Source: Bacillota bacterium
Lineage (GTDB): Bacteria; Bacillota; UBA4882; UBA8346
DNA length: 64,000 bases
NCBI GenBank assembly: GCA_023400055.1
Contig: JAEXFN010000045.1
Span: forward strand, 62,001-126,000
Reading direction: 5' to 3'
Shown here piece after piece: positions 17,114 through 26,556 of this stretch (position 1 is its first letter; each line of letters begins with the position of its first letter). The notes beneath the pieces are model-generated. The model was given only the letters and a program-made list of their open reading frames with translations, searched no databases and was not told the origin of the DNA. Position numbers and translations under genes: made by a program.

Positions 17114-18376
17114 ATGCAAACTGCCGAACAAAAACAAAGACTATGGAATGGAATCGATCGGGAAAATGATAAACTGATCAAGCTTTGTTGTGATCTCATC
17201 TCAATCAACAGCGAAAACCCTCCCGGCAACATGGAAGACATCACCCAATTTATCGGTGATTACCTCCAAAAGAACGGCATTCCATATGAAGTCATTCGTC
17301 CGGTCCCCGATAGACCCAATATTGTGGCGCGCATCGGTAAACCGGGCGGTAAAACCTTGATACTCAACGGTCATTCCGATGTCGTGCCGGTGGGAGATAA
17401 AAGCAGATGGAACTTTGATCCCTTCTCCGGCAAAGTGGAAAACGGCCAAATCTTGGGCAGGGGAACCTCCGACATGAAAGGCGGTATCGCCGGCATCCTC
17501 TTTGCCGTGGCCATGGTGATGAGAGAAAAAATCGAGCTGGACGGCCAAGTCATCCTGACGATCGTGCCGGATGAAGAAATCAGCGGCGATAAGGGAACCA
17601 AATGGCTGGTCGAAACCTATGGTCTCAGGGCTGACGCCTGTGTGGTCGCTGAACCTACCGAAATCAACAATTGTGAAATCGGGCAGCGCGGCACGCTTTG
17701 GTTGAAGCTGACCGCTACAGGAACCAGTGCCCACGGAAGCCTTTGCCCTTATGTCGGGGACAACGCCATCGTTAAGCTGATAAAGGTCATCGAACGATTG
17801 GACGAACTCAAAGAGTTGCGCGCTGTCTATCCGGAGAATATCCAGCCGGTCATGAATGATTCCAAAAAGATGGCGGCGGCGAAATTGAAGAAGCCCGGCG
17901 CAGAAAATGTCCTGGACCATATCACAGTCAATGTCGGCACCATCCATGGCGGAATCAAAACCAATGTAGTTCCCGATTTTGCCCAAGCGGATATCGATAT
18001 TCGGATCCCTATCGGTATTACTACTGACATGGTAATCGAAAAGCTGAACGCGATAATAAACGATCTGAGTCTGAAAGGGGTATCCTACGAGCACCCCTGG
18101 CGATCCGAGCCGAATTATACCGATGCAGCGGCGGATATCGTCGAAACCCTCTCCCACAATGTGCACGAAGTAAGCGGAGTCGAACTGGCCCGAACCTACC
18201 AATGGGCCTCCAGCGATGCCCGTTATTTTCGTTACGCCGGTATTCCGACCATGCAGTATGGTCCTTCCAATACCGAGGGCATCCATACTTATAACGAAAC
18301 GGTGGATATCGCTGACTTGATCACAGCAGCCAAGGTATATGCCGGGACCATTCTTGAATTTTTGAATGAGCACTGA
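17114..18376 (+). CDS. M20-family metallopeptidase/deacylase (ArgE/DapE type)
   Basis: The 420-residue protein has the full M20 metal set: H87 and D89 in LNGHSDVVPVG, D120 in GRGTSDMKGG, E154 and E155 in PDEEISG, E180 in VVAEPTE, and a C-terminal His in GIHTYNE. ATG 17114 follows GGAGG at 7 nt. The family removes N-acyl groups or cleaves dipeptides; the exact substrate cannot be read. It is the only plus-strand gene of the peptide cluster and is divergent from the amidohydrolase pair. It probably releases amino acids from acylated or unusual dipeptides. No signal peptide is seen. Confidence 0.9.
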   Translation: MQTAEQKQRLWNGIDRENDKLIKLCCDLISINSENPPGNMEDITQFIGDYLQKNGIPYEVIRPVPDRPNIVARIGKPGGKTLILNGHSDVVPVGDKSRWNFDPFSGKVENGQILGRGTSDMKGGIAGILFAVAMVMREKIELDGQVILTIVPDEEISGDKGTKWLVETYGLRADACVVAEPTEINNCEIGQRGTLWLKLTATGTSAHGSLCPYVGDNAIVKLIKVIERLDELKELRAVYPENIQPVMNDSKKMAAAKLKKPGAENVLDHITVNVGTIHGGIKTNVVPDFAQADIDIRIPIGITTDMVIEKLNAIINDLSLKGVSYEHPWRSEPNYTDAAADIVETLSHNVHEVSGVELARTYQWASSDARYFRYAGIPTMQYGPSNTEGIHTYNETVDIADLITAAKVYAGTILEFLNEH

Positions 18377-18418
18377 AAACCGTCCGGCTTTGATGGTCCA
18401 ATCAATTCAATAAAACAC

Positions 18419-18464
18419 GGGGCTGTCGTAAAATGAACATGCAAGTTCAGTTTGTGGCAGTCCC
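18419..18464 (+). terminator. Imperfect hairpin with IS-like ends downstream of the M20 gene
   Basis: GGGGCTG (18419-18425) pairs with CAGTCCC (18458-18464). Inside it TGAAC pairs with GTTCA around the loop ATGCAA, with small mismatches between. TTTT follows on the plus strand, so it can end M20 transcription. The outer ends resemble terminal repeats of some insertion-sequence families, so it may be a mini inverted-repeat element reused as a terminator. It lies 43 bp after the M20 stop, in a convergent gap. Confidence 0.55.
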
Positions 18465-18469
18465 TTTTG

Positions 18470-18700
18470 ATGATTCCGGACCATCGAAAACCTCCGCCTG
18501 ATCCTCCGAAACCCAACGCACTTCTTCCGAAGGCCTTGGCAGACCTGGCGAAATTCCCGGACGATCTTCCAAACCCTCCGACGCGCCTTCCGATGACGCG
18601 GCGGTTCTTCCGGAGTCTTTGACGGTTCTGCCAAACGTTCCGGAAAGACCGCCAAAGTTTCCGGAAGAACGTCCAAAGACTTCGGCTCGACGCGCGAGGA
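18470..18700. repeat. Degenerate 21-bp repeat array D (about 11 units)
   Basis: A recurring block of the type CTTCCGAAA or TTCCGGAA is spaced 21 bp apart (conserved position near 18486, 18508, 18529, 18550, 18571, 18592, 18613, 18634, 18655, 18676, with one or two one-base slips). Units are more diverged than in array A but the period is clear. Many units carry the palindrome TTCCGGAA or a variant. It fills the convergent gap between the M20 and oppF-type genes. A minus-strand frame stays open through it because 21 is a multiple of three, but it does not look like a real protein. Confidence 0.75.
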
Positions 18701-18723
18701 CTGGTGCGACACCCTCGCTTTTT

Positions 18724-19689
18724 TTAAAACAAATGACAAGCAACCTTATGCCCGGTTTCAACCTCTTTTAACTCCGGCGTAACCAGCCCGCATTTTTCCA
18801 TGCAAGAATGGCAGCGGGTATGGAACAAACATCCTTCCAACGAGCCAAGCGGACTTGGCACATCGCCGCTGAGCAAAACCCTTTCCTTATTTTCCATTGG
18901 CGATTCTGCGGGTATGGATGAAAACAGGGCCTTCGTGTAAGGGTGAAGGGGATTTCGGTATATATCCCTTGCTTCCCCCGACTCCACAATTTTGCCCAAA
19001 TACATCACTAACAGGCTATCGCTCAAATACTTAACCACGCTCAAATCGTGCGAAACAAAAAGATAGGTCAGTTTCAGTCTGTCTTGAAGTTCCCGCAACA
19101 GATTGATCACTTGCGCCTGAATCGAGACGTCCAGGGCGGAAACCGGTTCGTCGCAGATTACCAGTTCGGGATTTAATGCCAGCGCTCTCGCGATATTGAT
19201 CCGCTGCCGTTGGCCTCCGGAAAACTCATGCGGATACCGGCTGGCATGATAGTAATCGAGCCCGACGATCTTTAGCAGGTCCTGCATCCGTTGGTCCCGT
19301 TCCTTTGGGGTACCGACGCTATGGATGACCAATGGCTCCTTGATCAAAAAACCAGCGGTTTTCCGAGGATCGAGCGATGAATACGGATCCTGAAAAACCA
19401 TCTGTACGGTTTTGCGGACCGATTTCATTTCATTGCGATTTAAATGAGTGATCTCCCGGCCGTGAATTTTAATCGAACCGGAAGTCGGTTCTAAGAGTTT
19501 GGTGATGAGTCTGGCCACCGTTGATTTACCGCAGCCGGATTCGCCGATCAGCCCCACAGTTCTTCCTTTGGGAATTTCAAACGTAATATCATCGACCGCT
19601 CGCAGGCAAGCGGCTTTCTCTCTCAATCCTCCCGAATTCACGAAGAAATACTTCCTTAAGTTATTCACTTCAAGAATCGCTTCACTCAT
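18724..19689 (-). CDS. Oligopeptide/dipeptide ABC transporter ATP-binding protein, OppF/DppF type
   Basis: A 321-residue protein from ATG 19689, which overlaps the OppD-type stop as ATGA and has GGAGGG seven bases upstream. Walker A is GLIGESGCGKSTVARL near residue 49, the ABC signature is FSGGQRQRINIARAL, and Walker B is LVICDEPVSALD. The C-terminal oligopeptide-transporter domain holds the Cys-rich CLFHTRCHSCMEKCG. In characterised dipeptide importers similar Cys motifs bind an iron-sulfur cluster. It should power uptake together with the OppD-type subunit. Confidence 0.95.
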   Translation of the reverse strand: MSEAILEVNNLRKYFFVNSGGLREKAACLRAVDDITFEIPKGRTVGLIGESGCGKSTVARLITKLLEPTSGSIKIHGREITHLNRNEMKSVRKTVQMVFQDPYSSLDPRKTAGFLIKEPLVIHSVGTPKERDQRMQDLLKIVGLDYYHASRYPHEFSGGQRQRINIARALALNPELVICDEPVSALDVSIQAQVINLLRELQDRLKLTYLFVSHDLSVVKYLSDSLLVMYLGKIVESGEARDIYRNPLHPYTKALFSSIPAESPMENKERVLLSGDVPSPLGSLEGCLFHTRCHSCMEKCGLVTPELKEVETGHKVACHLF

Positions 19690-20690
19690 GGACTCACCCT
19701 CCTCCGGATCAGGCGATGTTCTTGATCTTGAAAATGGCAAGCCACAAAATGGTCCTTTTGAGCCTCTCGAAATTGCGGTTTTTCCTTCTTGCATCGTTCT
19801 TCCACATATGGACAGCGCTCAGCAAAACTGCATCCTGCTGTGATTAGCCGCAGATCCGGGGGATTGCCTTCGATCGAATTCAACGGAGTACTTTTATCAT
19901 TCGTGAGTTTGGGTATAGAATCGAGTAGCCCCCAAGTATAAGGATGAAGAGGGCTTTTATAGAGTTCGATCGTATCGGTATATTCGACAGTGTTTCCGGC
20001 ATACATCACCATAACTTTTTCACAAATTTCCCAAACTACTCCCAAATTGTGAGTAATGATAATGATCGCCGTACCTAACTTCCGCTGTAAATTTTTGATC
20101 AGCTCCAACACTTGGGCTTGAATCGTCACATCTAAAGCGGTGGTGGGTTCATCGGCAATCAATAGCGCCGGTTTACAGACCACCGCCATGGCAATCATAA
20201 CGCGCTGCCTCATCCCGCCGGAAAATTGGTATGGATAGCTATCCACCCGACTCCTGGCATCCGGTATTCCCACGAGCTCCAGCGCTTCAATCGTCTTTTG
20301 GCGGGCTTCTGTTTTGCTGACTTTCTGATGGAGCATGATGTTTTCAATGATCTGCTGCCCGATAGTAAACACCGGGTTTAACGCCGTCATCGGATCTTGA
20401 AAAATCATTGCGATCTTGTTGCCGCGGATTTTCAGCATATCCTTGGTGGAATATTTTAAAATATCCTCGCCTTCGAAATATACCTCACCGGAGACAATTT
20501 TCCCCGGTGGCTGAATAAGTCGGATAATTGAGGATACAGCCACGCTTTTCCCGGATCCGGACTCGCCGACGATGCCTAAAATTTCGCCCCTACTTAAACG
20601 AAAACTCAATCCATTGACCGCCTGAACGACGCCGGACGAAGTATAAAAATGAGTTTTGACATCCTTAACGACCAATAATTCTTCCGCCAT
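19686..20690 (-). CDS. Oligopeptide/dipeptide ABC transporter ATP-binding protein, OppD/DppD type
   Basis: The 334-residue protein has Walker A GIVGESGSGKSVAVSS near 41, the signature FSGGMRQRVMIAMAV, and Walker B LLIADEPTTALD. The C-terminal CSFAERCPYVEERC is the Cys motif of Opp/Dpp ATPases. Start is ATG 20690; the upstream RBS (GGCGGTG) is weak. It is co-transcribed with the permease genes upstream and overlaps the second ATPase gene by 4 bp. Together the two ATPases serve the importer that feeds the peptide cluster. Confidence 0.95.
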   Translation of the reverse strand: MAEELLVVKDVKTHFYTSSGVVQAVNGLSFRLSRGEILGIVGESGSGKSVAVSSIIRLIQPPGKIVSGEVYFEGEDILKYSTKDMLKIRGNKIAMIFQDPMTALNPVFTIGQQIIENIMLHQKVSKTEARQKTIEALELVGIPDARSRVDSYPYQFSGGMRQRVMIAMAVVCKPALLIADEPTTALDVTIQAQVLELIKNLQRKLGTAIIIITHNLGVVWEICEKVMVMYAGNTVEYTDTIELYKSPLHPYTWGLLDSIPKLTNDKSTPLNSIEGNPPDLRLITAGCSFAERCPYVEERCKKEKPQFREAQKDHFVACHFQDQEHRLIRRRVSP

Positions 20691-20748
20691 TTAAATCAAA
20701 TCACCGCCTGCCTGCTTTATCAGGTTCATAACATCCTTATGATATTGC

Positions 20749-21636
20749 TTATCGTTTGAGTTTCGGATCCAGTGCATCCCGAACACCGTCTCCGAAAAGA
20801 TTAAAACCCAATACCGTCAATAATATTGCTAGCCCGGAGTAGGTCGATATATGGGGAGCGGTGAGTAAATAATCTTTCCCGGTGCGCAAAATATTCCCCC
20901 AGGAAGCCACCGGCGGTTGAATGCCCAATCCTAAAAAGCTTAAGGCGGCCTCGGAGATGATCGCGCCGGCAATATTCAAGCTAGCGTAGACGATCACCGG
21001 TGAAAGTATGTTGGGCAGGATGTGATGCAAAATGAGACAAAAATCCGAGGCGCCTAACGATCTCACCGCTTCGCAGTATTCCTCCCGTTTGACGATCAGG
21101 ACCTGTCCCCGAACGATTCGGGCGTAACCCGGAATATTGGCGATTCCTATCGCCAAGACCACATTGTGGAGTCCGCTACCCAAGGCCGTCATCAACACAA
21201 TGGAAAGCAATACGAACGGAAAAGCGAACATCCCGTCTATAATCCGCATTATGATGGAATCCAGCATACCCTCATGATAACCCGATAGTAACCCGAGCAA
21301 AATCCCGATGAAAGCGCCCATGCCGGTCGCCAGCAAACCGACGATTAGCGAAATCTTCGAACCATAAATAATCCTGCTCAACAAGTCCCTGCCGAATTCA
21401 TCGGTCCCGAGAAGATGCCCAGCGGTGCCCGGTTTTTGACAAATTGCCGCCAGGTTCATAGCGTTCGGATCAAAAGGCGCGATCATTGGGGCAAAAACTG
21501 CCAGTATACACACGATAATAACGATACACATCCCGAATAGCGCCGCTTTATTCCGCTTGAAACGCGCCCACGGACTATTCGCTTTTTTTTCTTTGGCTAT
21601 TGCCAGATCCAGCATCGGATTCCTCGCCAGTTCCAT
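20749..21636 (-). CDS. Peptide ABC transporter permease, OppC/DppC type
   Basis: The 295-residue protein begins with a short cytoplasmic leader (WARFKRNKAALFGMCIV), as is typical of OppC. The family loop reads GTDEFGRDLLSRIIYGSKIS, and the EAA-like loop is EAVRSLGASDFCLILHHILPN. Six membrane spans are expected. It starts one base after the OppB-type stop, so translation is probably coupled. It forms the channel with the OppB-type subunit. Confidence 0.94.
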   Translation of the reverse strand: MELARNPMLDLAIAKEKKANSPWARFKRNKAALFGMCIVIIVCILAVFAPMIAPFDPNAMNLAAICQKPGTAGHLLGTDEFGRDLLSRIIYGSKISLIVGLLATGMGAFIGILLGLLSGYHEGMLDSIIMRIIDGMFAFPFVLLSIVLMTALGSGLHNVVLAIGIANIPGYARIVRGQVLIVKREEYCEAVRSLGASDFCLILHHILPNILSPVIVYASLNIAGAIISEAALSFLGLGIQPPVASWGNILRTGKDYLLTAPHISTYSGLAILLTVLGFNLFGDGVRDALDPKLKR

Positions 21637-21637
21637 G

Positions 21638-22606
21638 CTAGGAATTGCCCCCCTTTGCTACCCCATTAGCGGCTACTTTCGGATTGACGACCATATATAA
21701 AATGTCCACGATGAGGTTGATTGCCACATATAAAAAGGCAATGAACATTACACTTCCCTGCACCAAGCCGTAATCGCGTTTTTCGATGGCGTCCACCACC
21801 AACTTACCCATTCCGGGCCAGCTGAAGATGGTCTCCGTCAGAATAGCGCCGGACAAAAGCATCGAAACCTGGATGCCCAGCACGGTAATGATGGGCGGCA
21901 AGGAATTTTTCAGGGCGTGTTTCCAAATGACCTTGAGTTCACTAAGACCTTTGGCTCGGGCCGTTTTGATATAATCCTGGCGGATGACATCCAGCATGCT
22001 TGAACGAGCAATTCTGGCAAATGTAGCTGCAGGTATCGTGGCCAAACAGACGCAAGGCAAAATGAGATGACTCACAAAATTCCAAAGTCCATCCCGGAGA
22101 TCCCCCATTCCAATCGCAGGGAGCCAGCCAAGATTGACACTGAAAAGCAGTACCAGCATCATACCCAGCCAGAATATGGGAATGGATACTCCTATTAAAG
22201 CCAGGATCATCCCGATATAATCAAAGGAGGAATATTGTTTGGTCGCGGATATGATCCCAATCGGTATACCCACCAGGATAGCCAAAAAGATACTGACTAC
22301 AGCCAGGATGAGTGTATTGGGAAAACGTTCAAATATCAATGAAAGCACCGGCTCATTGTAGTAAAAAGAGGTCCCAAAGTTCCCCCGGATGATCTGCCCA
22401 AGATAATGAAGCAACTGTTCGGGAATGCTTTTATCCAGGCCGAGCTGGACCCGCAAATCGTGAACAGCCTCCACGCTCGCCTGGGGACCCAGCATCACTG
22501 ACGCTGGGTCCCCAGGGATAACTCGAGTAACCACGAATACGATCATGGCAACCACAAAAAGGGTGGGTATTATTTGTAATAATCGTTTTGATATATACTT
22601 AAACAA
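21638..22606 (-). CDS. Peptide ABC transporter permease, OppB/DppB type
   Basis: The 322-residue protein has the OppB N-terminus YISKRLLQIIPTLFVVAMIV, followed by PGDPASVMLG. The conserved loop IKTARAKGLSELKVIWKHAL is present, as is the FSWPGMGKLVVDAI motif. The start is TTG 22606, with GGAG ten bases upstream; no ATG fits as well. It lies 22 bp downstream of the binding-protein gene. The substrate is a peptide-like compound by family, not yet specified. Confidence 0.94.
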   Translation of the reverse strand: MFKYISKRLLQIIPTLFVVAMIVFVVTRVIPGDPASVMLGPQASVEAVHDLRVQLGLDKSIPEQLLHYLGQIIRGNFGTSFYYNEPVLSLIFERFPNTLILAVVSIFLAILVGIPIGIISATKQYSSFDYIGMILALIGVSIPIFWLGMMLVLLFSVNLGWLPAIGMGDLRDGLWNFVSHLILPCVCLATIPAATFARIARSSMLDVIRQDYIKTARAKGLSELKVIWKHALKNSLPPIITVLGIQVSMLLSGAILTETIFSWPGMGKLVVDAIEKRDYGLVQGSVMFIAFLYVAINLIVDILYMVVNPKVAANGVAKGGNS

Positions 22607-22628
22607 TTCCAGTTCACTCCCGGCCCGA

Positions 22629-24197
22629 TTATTTCTCTACCCACACGTTGCGATCGCCCATACAGAACCGGATCTGATTGTCCGCCTGGAGCGCAAATCC
22701 CTTGACCCGTTTGTTCAACCCGTAAATAACCTTCTCATTGGCATAATCGATCCGCGGCAATTCTTTGGTGATTAACGCCAACGCTTGTTTGTATATTTTA
22801 GCCCGTTCTGCTTGATTCGCCGTTTTGGAAGCCGCCATAATCAACAGTTGGTCAACCTGTTCATTCTTGAAACCTTGCCCGTTCCCGAGGGAGCCAATCT
22901 GTTTGCTGTGAAACATTTGATACAGGAAGAAATCGGGATCCGGATACCATGACCAGGACATAGCGAATATTCCGGCCTTGCCTTTCGAAGCGATATCGCT
23001 GAAGGTGCCCCACTCCGAAACCTTGATATCAACGTCGATATTCAGATTTTTCTTTAAATAGTTCTGAACGATCGTCGCCATTTTGACTCTCATTGGGGCG
23101 TTACTGACATGAAGCTCAATTTTGAAACCGTTGGGGTAACCTGCGTCCGCCAAAAGCTTTTTGGCCTTTTCAGGATCATATTGAGGAATCAGTTTCTCTA
23201 ACGATTTATCATAACCCCACGAACCGGGAGGCAACGCCAAATACGCTCTGTCGGCTTCTCCCCATGTATATAATCCTTTAACCATTTCCGGAACATCGAT
23301 GGCGCGATAGATAGCTTCACGGACTCGAATATCCTTGGTCGGACCATCCATCATGTTCATGGAGATGTAAGAGATACGGATACCCGGTTTCTCAGCAATG
23401 ACCAGGTTGCTGCTTTTTTTGATGGCGCCGATACTCTCACCCTGCAAGTCGGTGGCGATGTCGATCTCCCCGGTCCGCAAGGCATTAGCCATCATGTTGA
23501 TATCGGAGATGAACTTAAAGACGATCCTTTGAAGATGCGGCTTGGGCCCCCAATATTTTTCCTGGCGTTCGACAGTGACTGAATCGTCCTTGCGAAATTC
23601 TTTAAAAGCAAAAGGACCGGTCCCTACCAAATGCTGTCCGAACTCATCGCCCCAGCCTTCCACTTCTTCCTTGGGAACGATGGAGTTCCCGGCGTCCGTG
23701 AGTACGGCCAGAATTGCCGCATTCGGCTCATTCAGATACAACTTGACCTCCGTCGGCGATACAATCTGGACATGATCCAACATGCGCAGGCGTTTCATTA
23801 CCGAAAGTTTGGCCGAACGCTCCAAACTGTATTTAACATCTTCAGCCGTCATTTTACGGCCGTTTTGGAACTTTCCTTTCTGGAAGTACGCATTACTCCG
23901 TAATTTAAACGTGTAAACTCTCAGATCACTCGATGCCGACCACTTGATAGCGATCGCCGGAATGATCTTTTTGAGATCTTTATCGTAGTCTACCAAGGTG
24001 TCACAGATGTTTTTGATGATATTTCCCTCATAGACGCCCGTGTACTTGACGGGATCAAGATTTTTGGGCGGTTGGGAAAGGGCAATGGTCAACTTCCCAT
24101 CATTGGTTGGTTTTTCTTGAGCGAAGCTTACCGAAGTGACAAGCAACATCAAGACGGTCATTACGATAAAAAGCTTAGATCTGGTGCTGATTTTCAT
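22629..24197 (-). CDS. Peptide ABC transporter substrate-binding protein, family 5 (OppA/DppA type)
   Basis: The 522-residue protein has a signal peptide ending SVSFA-QEKP, a signal peptidase I type site with no lipobox Cys. Family-5 features are present: LTIALSQPPKNLDPVKYT near residue 35, GRKMTAEDVKYSLERS near 140, LVGTGPFAFKEFRKDD near 190 and the LLADAGYPNGF segment. ATG 24197 follows GGAGGG. It is the first importer gene, downstream of the PucR-type regulator. Missing lipidation implies a periplasm or release from the cell. Confidence 0.94.
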   Translation of the reverse strand: MKISTRSKLFIVMTVLMLLVTSVSFAQEKPTNDGKLTIALSQPPKNLDPVKYTGVYEGNIIKNICDTLVDYDKDLKKIIPAIAIKWSASSDLRVYTFKLRSNAYFQKGKFQNGRKMTAEDVKYSLERSAKLSVMKRLRMLDHVQIVSPTEVKLYLNEPNAAILAVLTDAGNSIVPKEEVEGWGDEFGQHLVGTGPFAFKEFRKDDSVTVERQEKYWGPKPHLQRIVFKFISDINMMANALRTGEIDIATDLQGESIGAIKKSSNLVIAEKPGIRISYISMNMMDGPTKDIRVREAIYRAIDVPEMVKGLYTWGEADRAYLALPPGSWGYDKSLEKLIPQYDPEKAKKLLADAGYPNGFKIELHVSNAPMRVKMATIVQNYLKKNLNIDVDIKVSEWGTFSDIASKGKAGIFAMSWSWYPDPDFFLYQMFHSKQIGSLGNGQGFKNEQVDQLLIMAASKTANQAERAKIYKQALALITKELPRIDYANEKVIYGLNKRVKGFALQADNQIRFCMGDRNVWVEK

Positions 24198-24417
24198 TCG
24201 AGAGCCCTCCTTTTATGTTATAGTAACGTCAGGTTTCTTGACTTTAACTTAATCTATTCTTTTTGAGTTCTTATTTTCCTATCAAAAAAATCATAAAAAA
24301 ACCGCTTCATATTTATGAGAACGCATAAAGGCCCTCAAACATAGGCCCTAACAAAACGCGAAGTAATTATCGCTTATCCTTAATCTTACAAATAGGTGAC
24401 ACGAGATCAACGAAAGG

Positions 24418-26055
24418 TTATGATAAATTGATTATTTTATGAATTTTCATACTCATCTGGAGGGCGAACAGTCCTTCGGAAGTGTTCAAGGAAAAGCCGG
24501 TGAGCTGCTCAATCTTATTCAACCGGTAGCGGAGCGTTTCCGGATGAATAAACAAATTATCGGCAACGCTCTTCCTGTTCATGTCATATTTAAAAAAAGC
24601 CTCTAAGGTATCCAACAGCCTGCTGTTTGATTTATGGTCATACTCCTTGATTTTAAGTATCGTGTCATTATAGCAATCCGAAACCTGACTGTCATTTTTC
24701 AATGGATATAACAATTTAATGGTATCCAGCGAATCATAACTGCAAAATTGCCCTCCTTCAAAGAATTCAACCGCGATCTGACTTTCATTGTACATTTCAG
24801 GAAGATGTTTGATATGCGAATAGGTCTTGGATATGCCAAACCTTAGGCCGAACTTGTCCTTGAAATCTCGATAAAACCCGGCGATGGTATCGATAATAAT
24901 TTCTGAGGTTATCGAAGCAGAGGAAAAGAAGAGGAAAAACTTATCGGCGTTTTCCGTAATGAGAAATCCCTTGTCCTTGAAGATCCTACTGATTAACGTG
25001 TAAAAATGTTCTTTGAACTCACTGGCCCCTTTTCCGGAATTCCTAGTGAGGGCAATGCAAATTCCGACAAACCTGCCTTCATATTCCCAGTCATAAGCGT
25101 AATTGATATTATTATAAAATTCATCGCTCAGATCATGTTTATTCAAAATAATTTCGGCGATAGCTTTTTTGATTTTGATATTATTAAGATACTCGTTCTC
25201 TTCTTTGACGATTTTTAAACATAAAATTATCTGACCATACCGTAAAATATTTCGGGTCAAATTATCCGAAGGCGATCTGCTAATCGTACAGACATAACCG
25301 ATGACCTTCGATTCGGAACGAATCGGATACGAATTCACAAAGAAAGCTTCGAGCTTGATTTCGGATTCTTTTTTGAGACTCCCATCCGCCCGGAGAACGG
25401 CGATGGCCTTTGCATACTCTTCCTTGGCCGGAATGTCATTCGAGCTTTGGAACGAAATATTCAACGCTGCATCGAATACCACCACCGTGGCGTCGACGAG
25501 CACCGATAGCACATCGATCACCTGTTGGACATTGGTGCTGTTAAAGATGAGGCTGGATAGTTTTTCATACATATCCTTCAGACCCAGTAAATATTCATTT
25601 TTACTGTAAAAAAGGGTCTCATAAAACTTCGACAAGGTATCCGTATAAATCAATTCGTAAGGCAAGGAGATGAGGGGTAACCCGTACCGATTGGACTGTT
25701 CACACATCTCCGCCGGAATATGTGGTAGGTAGCGGTTCTCCTTGATTCCGATCGCCGACACATTCCGTTCTTGCAACCGCTGAATCAGATTCGCTGCAAT
25801 TTCCCGGTTATTTTTAAAGGGATACCAGGTGGTCAGAAGAAACTCTTTCCCGCGCAGCCATTCGATGCCTTCGGGAGTCTCCAGAATGGTTATATGTTTG
25901 CACAACCGTTCCAATCCCTGATGACCGGCGATGACTTTGCAACCCGCAAGCGCGTCGATCTTCAGGACTTCCCGCACCGGAAGCGAACTTTCACCGCATT
26001 CCTTCTCGGTCTTTTGGATCTGCTCTTTCAAGATGTCAAATTGATTGCCCGTCAT
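24418..26055 (-). CDS. PucR-family transcriptional regulator
   Basis: The 545-residue protein has an N-terminal PucR purine-catabolism-type sensory domain, residues ~25-150 (ETPEGIEWLRGKEFLLTTWY). A GGDEF-like/GAF-like middle follows, and the C-terminal PucR helix-turn-helix is at ~485-540 (RKSVADNLFIHPETLRYRLN). ATG 26055 follows GGAGGGGGAG. It is encoded just upstream of the importer genes on the same strand and is the only regulator in the peptide cluster. It is therefore likely to activate the importer and the divergent hydrolase genes in response to the substrate. The effector is unknown; PucR relatives respond to purine-ring products or amino acids. Confidence 0.9.
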   Translation of the reverse strand: MTGNQFDILKEQIQKTEKECGESSLPVREVLKIDALAGCKVIAGHQGLERLCKHITILETPEGIEWLRGKEFLLTTWYPFKNNREIAANLIQRLQERNVSAIGIKENRYLPHIPAEMCEQSNRYGLPLISLPYELIYTDTLSKFYETLFYSKNEYLLGLKDMYEKLSSLIFNSTNVQQVIDVLSVLVDATVVVFDAALNISFQSSNDIPAKEEYAKAIAVLRADGSLKKESEIKLEAFFVNSYPIRSESKVIGYVCTISRSPSDNLTRNILRYGQIILCLKIVKEENEYLNNIKIKKAIAEIILNKHDLSDEFYNNINYAYDWEYEGRFVGICIALTRNSGKGASEFKEHFYTLISRIFKDKGFLITENADKFFLFFSSASITSEIIIDTIAGFYRDFKDKFGLRFGISKTYSHIKHLPEMYNESQIAVEFFEGGQFCSYDSLDTIKLLYPLKNDSQVSDCYNDTILKIKEYDHKSNSRLLDTLEAFFKYDMNRKSVADNLFIHPETLRYRLNKIEQLTGFSLNTSEGLFALQMSMKIHKIINLS

Positions 26056-26339
26056 GGCTCCCCCTCCTAAAAGAAACCCATCCCCGGTTCAATTCGGTAT
26101 GCCGGATCGCCTTAATAAAATTTTCTATAATATAGCATTTTCTTACTATCCGGTCAATCGTTTCGACCTCGTCAAACCATTAACAGCCGGCTCTTCACAT
26201 CGTTAATCAATCATCGGTGATTATGTGGTTTTATTTTAACCTTTTTATCTGGAAAAAGATAAGAGTCCCCGGTTTGAGAGCCTGAAGAGCAGTCGAGACC
26301 GGGCGTTCGATCACCAATCAAGCTTGGACCATGAGCAAA

Positions 26340-26364
26340 AGTCCGTCGGTATCACCGACGGACT
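26340..26364 (-). terminator. Rho-independent terminator downstream of the XdhC-type gene
   Basis: AGTCCGTCGGT (26340-26350) and ACCGACGGACT (26354-26364) form a perfect 11-bp stem with a 3-nt loop. Read on the minus strand it is followed by TTTTGC. It lies about 190 bp after the XdhC-type stop codon. The surrounding 26056-26556 gap has no other supported gene; it must also contain the promoter of the PucR-type gene, which I could not place. Confidence 0.7.
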
Positions 26365-26556
26365 CTCCAATCAAAGACAACTTCCATGATCGATATTATA
26401 TCGCAAAAAGCCGGGCTTGAAGTATCGTTTTCGTACCCAAAAAATATCAAAGAATCCAAAATGTTAGGTAGCATTTTGGATGTCCATGGCTGAAGCTGTT
26501 CCGCGGCAAAACAGCTACCCATTCGCAGAAAAAAGGATTAATGAAAAAAATGCTTT

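Noticed and set aside
17201..18373. A long minus-strand frame opposite the M20 gene (390 residues)
   Set aside because: It is the complement of a well-supported metallopeptidase gene and resembles no protein.
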